From assembly GCF_022815725.1 (NCBI RefSeq), contig NZ_JALGRF010000002.1:1054001-1118000 (forward strand): a stretch of DNA of 64,000 nucleotides. The letters run 5' to 3'. The notes under the pieces are model-generated. The model was not told where the DNA came from, did not search any database, and saw nothing but the letters and a program-made list of their open reading frames with translations. Positions 59,566 through 64,000 of this stretch are shown here, in pieces; within the stretch, counting starts at the first letter, position 1; each line of letters starts with the position of its first letter. This DNA is from Streptomyces sp. APSN-46.1 (GTDB lineage Bacteria > Actinomycetota > Actinomycetes > Streptomycetales > Streptomycetaceae). The position numbers were made by a program, and so were the translations under genes.

Positions 59566-60473
59566 GCGTCGACGAAGCCGCCCCCGCGGCCCCCCGGCGG
59601 CGACCCGCCGGGGACCCCGTCAAAACCCTGCTCCACCGGCACCGGGCGCTGTGCGAACGGGCCGTGGACCCGCTGGAGATCGCCGCCGGGCTGGAGGCGC
59701 ACGGCCTCACCGACCGTACCGCCGCGCGCTTCCGCCACCGGGACGTCTTCTCCCTCGCCGAGGAGCTGTACGCGCGGACCCCGCGCGGGGAGGCCCCGCC
59801 CGCCCCCGCCGCCGGGAGCGCGTCGTCCCCCCGGGCGCTGCGCCGCTTCGGGTACGCCCTGCTGCCCGGGGCCCTCGCCCTCGGCGCCTCCGCCGCCGGG
59901 GTGCCGTGGGCCGGGCCGGCGGCCGTGCTCGCAGTGGTCGCGGGGCTGGTGTGGCCCGGCCGGACCGCCGGGGCGCGGGGCGGCCGGTGGTTCCCCGGGC
60001 TCGCCCACCTGCTCGCGGCGGCCACCGTCGGCTGGGCCGCGTACCGGCACGGCACCGCCCTCGCCGTCGGCCTCGCCCTGGCGGTGGCGCCGGGGTACCT
60101 GGTCGCCGCCGGATACGCGGCCCGGGCCCGGCGCAGGCTCGCCGGGAGCCGGGCCCTGGAGGAGTTCGCCGCCGGGGCACGGCCGCTGCTCTTCGGGGCC
60201 GTCGCCGTGTTCACCGCGGCCGCAGCGGCGGCCGCCGCCCTCGCCGGGGCGCCGCTCGCCGAGGCCGTACCGCTCGCGGTGCTGCTGTTCCTGACCCGGC
60301 TGCTGCTCACCCACGGAGCCCGCGGCGCGCACCGCCGGCCCGTCGCCGCCGCCCTGGCCCTCGCCCTGGTCCCGGTGGCGGTGCCCGCGGCCGCGGCGGG
60401 GCTCCTCGTACTCGCCGTACTCGCGCTGTCCCGCGCGTCGGCGCACGCACCCGTCCGGGACGACCGGCCCTGA
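59562..60473 (+). CDS. Multi-span membrane protein in the PelF-like cluster
   Basis: A 303-residue protein. The cytoplasmic N-terminal part (1-95) has the helical motif PVKTLLHRHRALCERAVDPLEI and is followed by about eight Ala/Gly/Leu-rich membrane spans up to residue 290, with short basic loops. It is shorter than PelG (about 450 residues) and not clearly homologous to it or PelE. Its ATG overlaps the glycosyltransferase stop (ATGA), so it is made with it. It could form the membrane partner or export route for the polymer. That role is inferred only from context. Confidence 0.78.
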   Translation: MSVDEAAPAAPRRRPAGDPVKTLLHRHRALCERAVDPLEIAAGLEAHGLTDRTAARFRHRDVFSLAEELYARTPRGEAPPAPAAGSASSPRALRRFGYALLPGALALGASAAGVPWAGPAAVLAVVAGLVWPGRTAGARGGRWFPGLAHLLAAATVGWAAYRHGTALAVGLALAVAPGYLVAAGYAARARRRLAGSRALEEFAAGARPLLFGAVAVFTAAAAAAAALAGAPLAEAVPLAVLLFLTRLLLTHGARGAHRRPVAAALALALVPVAVPAAAAGLLVLAVLALSRASAHAPVRDDRP

Positions 60474-60604
60474 CCCCCGTCCCCAGTCCCCAGTCCGCCG
60501 TCCCCTGCCCGCCCGCCACCCGACCGCCCGCCCGCCCGCCACCCGCCCTTCGGAGCCGACGCCGAAGCCCCGTACCCCCTACCCACCGACCAAGGAGAAA
60601 CAGG

Positions 60605-60643
60605 ATGACCGGCCAGCCAACCAACCAAGGGGCCACGCGATGA
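60605..60643 (+). CDS. Possible 12-residue leader peptide
   Basis: The frame MTGQPTNQGATR has a near-perfect ribosome site (AGGAG at 60593-60597, seven bases before the ATG). Its stop overlaps the epimerase start as ATGA. It may couple or tune translation of the epimerase. It could also be chance, since the epimerase has its own AAGGGG site. Confidence 0.35.
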   Translation: MTGQPTNQGATR

Positions 60644-61647
60644 GGGTGCTGCTGATCGGAGCCAACGGATACCTCGGCCGCTACGTCGCGGACCGGCTGC
60701 TCGCCGACCCCGCCGTCCAGCTCACCGCGCTCGGCCGCGGTGACGACGCGGACGTCCGCTTCGACCTCGCCACCGGGAGCCCCGGCGCGCTCACCCGGTT
60801 CCTCGACGCCGTCCACCCGGGCGTCGTCGTCAACTGCGCCGGCGCCACCCGCGGCGGGGCCCGGGAGCTGACCCGGCACAACACGGTCGCCGTCGCCACC
60901 ATCTGCGAATCGCTGCGCCGCAGCGGCTGCGGGGCGCGGCTCGTCCAGCTCGGCTGCGCCGCCGAGTACGGGCCCAGCCAGCCCGGGTCGTCCACGGCCG
61001 AGGACGCCGTGCCCAGACCCGGCGGACCGTACGGCGTCAGCAAACTCGCCGCCACCGAGCTGGTGCTCGGGTCGGGGCTGGACGCCGTCGTCCTCCGGGT
61101 GTTCTCGCCCGTCGGACCAGGCACCCCGGCCGGGTCCCCGCTCGGCCGGCTCGCCGAGGCCATGCGGCGCGCGATGCAGGCCGGGGACGGCGAGCTCAAG
61201 CTGAGCGGGCTCGGCGTGCAGCGCGACTTCGTGGACGTACGGGACGTGGCGCGGGCCGTGCACGCCGCCTCGCTCTCCGCCGCCCAGGGAGTCGTCAACA
61301 TCGGCACCGGCCGCGCGGTCCGGCTCCGCGACGCGGCGGCCGTGCTCGCCCGGGTCGCCGGATACGGAGGCGCGCTGCACGAGCTCGACGTACCGCAGGG
61401 CGGGTCCCAGCAGCACGCCCATCCGGGGCGGTCGGCCGGCCTGGCCGCCATCGGCTCCCCGCGTTCGGAGGCGACGCCCGAGCAGCTCGCGGCCGCGATG
61501 CCGCCCCCGTACCCCTACCCGGACGGCTGCGGCGGCTGGCAGCAGGCCGACGTACGGACGGCCCGCGACCGGCTCGGGTGGCGGCCGCGGATCAACCTGG
61601 AGGAATCGCTCGCGGACATCTGGATGGAGGCGGCGTGCCGTATCTGA
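60640..61647 (+). CDS. NAD-dependent nucleotide-sugar epimerase/dehydratase
   Basis: A 335-residue extended short-chain dehydrogenase. The NAD-binding motif is GANGYLG at 7-13 and the active-site pair is Y131 and K135 (YGVSK). RDFVDVRDVARA and FSPVGPG are typical of sugar 4-epimerases and dTDP-sugar reductases. In Pel-producing bacteria a UDP-GlcNAc 4-epimerase supplies the UDP-GalNAc used by PelF, and this gene could do the same here. The exact substrate cannot be told from sequence. AAGGGG precedes the ATG. The gene overlaps the next by 13 bases. Confidence 0.85.
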   Translation: MRVLLIGANGYLGRYVADRLLADPAVQLTALGRGDDADVRFDLATGSPGALTRFLDAVHPGVVVNCAGATRGGARELTRHNTVAVATICESLRRSGCGARLVQLGCAAEYGPSQPGSSTAEDAVPRPGGPYGVSKLAATELVLGSGLDAVVLRVFSPVGPGTPAGSPLGRLAEAMRRAMQAGDGELKLSGLGVQRDFVDVRDVARAVHAASLSAAQGVVNIGTGRAVRLRDAAAVLARVAGYGGALHELDVPQGGSQQHAHPGRSAGLAAIGSPRSEATPEQLAAAMPPPYPYPDGCGGWQQADVRTARDRLGWRPRINLEESLADIWMEAACRI

Positions 61648-62387
61648 CCACTCCGCCGGGGGCCCGGCTGCCCGCCATCGAGGCCGGCGGCATGGGATTC
61701 GGGATCCCCGGCTACGCGCACCCGCTGCTCGCTCCGGTGGAGTGGGCCGAACTGACCCGGCCCGGGACTCCGCTGCACTGGGCCGTGCTCAACGTCACGG
61801 ACGGCCCGGGCGGCCGGCCCGACCCGCACTGCACGGAGGCGGCGGCCAAGCTCCGGGAAGCGGGCGGAACCGTCCTCGGCCATCTCGCGATGCGAGACGG
61901 GAAGCGGTCCTTCGGGGAGCTGATCTCCGACGCCCACCGCTTCCTGGACTGGTACCGGGTGGGCGGGTTCTACCTCGCCGACGCCCCGGCGGACCGCGCG
62001 GAACTGGACGGTGTGCGCCGGGTCGTGGACACCCTGCGCGGCCTCGGCGACGGGTTCCGGATCGTCCTCGGGCACGGCACCCACCCGTACGCGGGCTACG
62101 CGGAGGCCGCCGACCAACTGGTGACCTTCTCCGGGGCCTGGGCCGACTACCGCTGGTCGCAGGTGGCGGAGTGGACCACCGAGTACCCACCGGAGCGGTT
62201 CTGCCACTTCGTCCACGGGGTGCCGCGGACCCATCTGGAGGAGGCCGTCCGGATCGCCCGCTGGCAGGGCGCCGGCACCATCTGGTTCACGGACCGGCGC
62301 GGGGCCGGAGACCGGGACCCGTGGGCGTCAATGCCCGCGTACTGGGACGAAATCGTCTCACGTATCGGAACAGGTGTCTCGGAATGA
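61635..62387 (+). CDS. Spherulation-specific family 4 (spherulin-4) protein, GH135-like
   Basis: A 250-residue protein related to spherulin-4/Sph3, a TIM-barrel family (GH135) whose fungal members cut galactosamine-containing polysaccharide. GGMGFGIPGYAHPLLAPVEW is at the start, with ALNVTDGPGG-like strands and GFYLADAPADRAELDGVRRV (Asp-rich catalytic strand), then FVHGVPR and TIWFTDRRGAGD at the end. It lacks a signal peptide, so it acts in the cytoplasm or leaves by another route. The GTG at 61635 has GGATGGAGG four bases before it. It is the last gene of the cluster. Enzymatic activity is inferred. Confidence 0.82.
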   Translation: MPYLTTPPGARLPAIEAGGMGFGIPGYAHPLLAPVEWAELTRPGTPLHWAVLNVTDGPGGRPDPHCTEAAAKLREAGGTVLGHLAMRDGKRSFGELISDAHRFLDWYRVGGFYLADAPADRAELDGVRRVVDTLRGLGDGFRIVLGHGTHPYAGYAEAADQLVTFSGAWADYRWSQVAEWTTEYPPERFCHFVHGVPRTHLEEAVRIARWQGAGTIWFTDRRGAGDRDPWASMPAYWDEIVSRIGTGVSE

Positions 62388-62427
62388 AAGGGGGCGTGGC
62401 AGTGTTACGGGATAGAACAACCCACAC

Positions 62428-62456
62428 ATGCTCCCCGCGTCCGCGGGGATGACCCT
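62428..62456. repeat. Orphan type I-E CRISPR-repeat-like element
   Basis: A 29-base stretch has the palindromic core CTCCCCGCG and CGCGGGGATGA with the length and spacing of actinobacterial and E. coli type I-E repeats. There is only one copy and no cas gene is nearby. It ends just before the moeZ ribosome site, and so may only be a hairpin in the moeZ leader. Confidence 0.6.
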
Positions 62457-62465
62457 GGAGTCCCC

Positions 62466-63644
62466 GTGTCGCTGCCACCCCTGGTCGAGCCAGCTGCTGA
62501 GCTCACCGTTGACGAGGTCCGCCGGTACTCGCGTCACCTGATCATCCCCGATGTCGGGATGGACGGCCAGAAGCGCCTGAAGAACGCCAAGGTGCTGGCC
62601 GTGGGCGCCGGCGGCCTCGGCTCGCCCGCCCTCATGTACCTGGCCGCGGCCGGCGTCGGCACGCTGGGCATCGTGGAGTTCGACGAGGTGGACGAGTCGA
62701 ACCTGCAGCGCCAGATCATCCACAGCCAGGCGGACATCGGCCGCTCCAAGGCCGAGTCCGCCCGTGACAGCGTGCTGGGCATCAACCCGTACGTGAACGT
62801 GGTCCTTCACGAAGAGCGGCTCGAAGCCGAGAACGTGATGGAGATCTTCAGCCAGTACGACCTCATCGTCGACGGCACGGACAACTTCGCCACGCGCTAC
62901 CTGGTCAACGACGCCTGCGTGCTGCTGAACAAGCCGTACGTGTGGGGTTCGATCTACCGCTTCGACGGCCAGGCCTCGGTCTTCTGGTCCGAGCACGGGC
63001 CGTGCTACCGCTGCCTGTACCCGGAGCCCCCGCCGCCGGGCATGGTCCCGAGCTGCGCCGAGGGCGGCGTGCTGGGCGTGCTCTGCGCGTCCATCGGGTC
63101 CATCCAGGTCACCGAGGCCATCAAGGTCCTCACGGGCGTCGGCGAGCCGCTGGTCGGCCGCCTGATGATCTACGACGCCCTGGAGATGCAGTACCGCCAG
63201 GTCAAGGTCCGCAAGGACCCCGACTGCGCGGTGTGCGGTCCGAACGCGACCGTCACCGAGCTCATCGACTACGAGGCCTTCTGCGGTGTCGTGTCGGAGG
63301 AGGCCCAGGAGGCCGCGGCCGGTTCGACGATCACTCCGAAGCAGCTCAAGGAGTGGATCGACGCCGACGAGCCGATCGAGATCATCGACGTCCGCGAGAA
63401 GAACGAGTACGAGATCGTCTCGATCCCCGGCGCGAGGCTGATCCCCAAGGGCGAGTTCCTGATGGGCACCGCCCTCCAGGATATGCCGCAGGACAAGCGC
63501 ATCGTCTTGCACTGCAAGACGGGTGTCCGCAGTGCGGAAGTCCTCGCGGTCCTGAAGTCCGCGGGCTTCGCGGACGCGGTGCACGTCGGCGGCGGCGTCA
63601 TCGGCTGGGTCCACCAGATCGAGCCCGAGAAGCCGGTCTACTAG
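62466..63644 (+). CDS. moeZ: Adenylyltransferase/sulfurtransferase MoeZ
   Basis: A 392-residue protein that activates and thiolates the C-termini of sulfur-carrier proteins for molybdopterin, thiamine-type or cysteine synthesis. The N-terminal ThiF/MoeB domain has GAGGLGSPALMYLAAAGVGT (G48 on), zinc CxxC motifs (CYRC and CAVC), and Arg/Asp activation residues in SNLQRQIIHSQADIGR. The C-terminal rhodanese domain (from about 290) has the active Cys350 in HCKTGVRS. GGAG at 62457-62460 precedes the GTG. It is the counterpart of Rv3206c, next to the DUF3152 gene in Mycobacterium. Confidence 0.96.
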   Translation: MSLPPLVEPAAELTVDEVRRYSRHLIIPDVGMDGQKRLKNAKVLAVGAGGLGSPALMYLAAAGVGTLGIVEFDEVDESNLQRQIIHSQADIGRSKAESARDSVLGINPYVNVVLHEERLEAENVMEIFSQYDLIVDGTDNFATRYLVNDACVLLNKPYVWGSIYRFDGQASVFWSEHGPCYRCLYPEPPPPGMVPSCAEGGVLGVLCASIGSIQVTEAIKVLTGVGEPLVGRLMIYDALEMQYRQVKVRKDPDCAVCGPNATVTELIDYEAFCGVVSEEAQEAAAGSTITPKQLKEWIDADEPIEIIDVREKNEYEIVSIPGARLIPKGEFLMGTALQDMPQDKRIVLHCKTGVRSAEVLAVLKSAGFADAVHVGGGVIGWVHQIEPEKPVY

Positions 63645-63699
63645 TAGCCGGTCTACCGGTCTCCTAGCCAGTCGACTTCGGCTGAAGGGCGTACCTCAG

Positions 63700-63739
63700 G
63701 GGCCGTACCTCGCTCGCGGTGAGCGGGGTGCGGCCCTTT
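63700..63739. terminator. Terminator between moeZ and the converging hydrolase gene
   Basis: A 16-bp stem (63700-63715 with 63721-63736), with two G-T pairs, and a 5-base loop is followed by TTT. It serves both strands. Confidence 0.75.
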
Positions 63740-63771
63740 GGCGCGTTCACGGACGCCGAACCGAACAGGGG

Positions 63772-64000
63772 TCAGACGCCGAGGGGTTCGGGCGGTGCGG
63801 CTGGCGATTCCGCGGGGGTGGGGGGCTGCGTCGCCGTGCAGACGGTGCTGGCGGCGGGCACCTTCCCGTCCAGCAGGTACGAGTTCACCGCCTGCTGCAC
63901 GCACAGGTCGCCGCTGTTGTACGCGCCGTGCCCCTCGCCCTTGTACGTGAGCTCCACGCCGACGCCGGGGCCGAGCCGCTCCACCATCTTGCGGGCGCCC
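63772..64000 (-). CDS. Alpha/beta-hydrolase, C-terminal part (cut by window edge)
   Basis: Only the last 75 or so codons are in the window. The fragment shows RKMVERLGPGVGVEL, then KGEGHGAYNSGDLCVQQAVN and YLLDGKVPA, the C-terminal TAP-like domain of secreted tripeptidyl-aminopeptidase-type hydrolases. The catalytic His is in GEGHGAY. Two cysteines (LCVQQ and STVCTA) may form a disulfide. A Pro/Ala-rich end follows. The rest of the gene lies beyond 64000. Confidence 0.8.
   Translation of the reverse strand, partial: GARKMVERLGPGVGVELTYKGEGHGAYNSGDLCVQQAVNSYLLDGKVPAASTVCTATQPPTPAESPAAPPEPLGV

Noticed and set aside
62428..62456. A CRISPR array before moeZ
   Set aside because: Only one repeat-like unit is present, with no second copy or spacer and no cas gene in the window, so it is reported only as an orphan repeat-like element.

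Overview
The window is very GC-rich, uses almost only G/C-ending codons, starts many genes with GTG or TTG, and carries mycothiol (mshB), Tat, FolP and SigE/RseA/HtrA genes. All of this points to a Streptomyces chromosome or a very close relative. It is core chromosome: I see no integrase, transposase, phage gene, tRNA, rRNA or CRISPR array.

Layout. 217-4789: an LpqW-like lipoprotein and the GTPase TypA/BipA. 5227-17935: two tandem five-gene peptide ABC importers (binding protein, two permeases, two ATPases; Dpp/Opp/BldK type) separated by a tandem-GNAT acetyltransferase. 17956-24836: a DinB-like protein, a small membrane protein, mshB, a membrane protein, a long Pro/Ala/Gly-rich VanW-type membrane protein, a SirB1-like protein and a GNAT. 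24954-29391: 7Fe ferredoxin, dapC, a small secreted protein, a lysozyme-fold protein and dapE, so two steps of lysine/diaminopimelate synthesis lie here. 29456-33547: a LOG-family protein, a FolP-type protein, a DivIVA-like protein, 3-methyladenine glycosylase, an enoyl-CoA hydratase and a DUF3117 protein. 33706-40199: an O-methyltransferase, then an envelope-stress block (ECF sigma factor, zinc anti-sigma factor, HtrA protease, TatB) and the Mrp Fe-S carrier.

40242-44985 holds magnesium-linked genes (DUF1003, a soluble MgtE_N/CBS protein, CorA) around a lipoprotein and an unknown basic-tailed protein. 45362-49760: SUFU-domain protein, zinc-ribbon protein, PHP phosphoesterase, MarC protein, a 50-residue protein and an alpha/beta hydrolase. 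49857-57529: DEAD-box helicase RhlE with a repetitive basic tail, a ferritin-like protein, DUF3107, a TetR regulator, small proteins, an alpha/beta hydrolase and a DUF3152 metalloprotease-like protein. 57769-62387: a tightly coupled four-gene cluster of a PelF-type glycosyltransferase, a membrane protein, a sugar epimerase and a spherulin-4-type glycosidase. 62466-63644 is moeZ, and the right edge cuts a secreted alpha/beta hydrolase.

From memory, much of the gene order matches two segments of the Mycobacterium tuberculosis chromosome (about Rv1165-Rv1239 and Rv3203-Rv3211), which supports several assignments. The best candidate for an undescribed system is the Pel-like polysaccharide cluster at 57769-62387. 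Other points of interest are a consensus ECF promoter in front of the sigma factor gene, a lone type I-E CRISPR-repeat-like element in front of moeZ, a gene-conversion tract between the two peptide transporters, and likely non-standard start codons in the methyltransferase and helicase genes.
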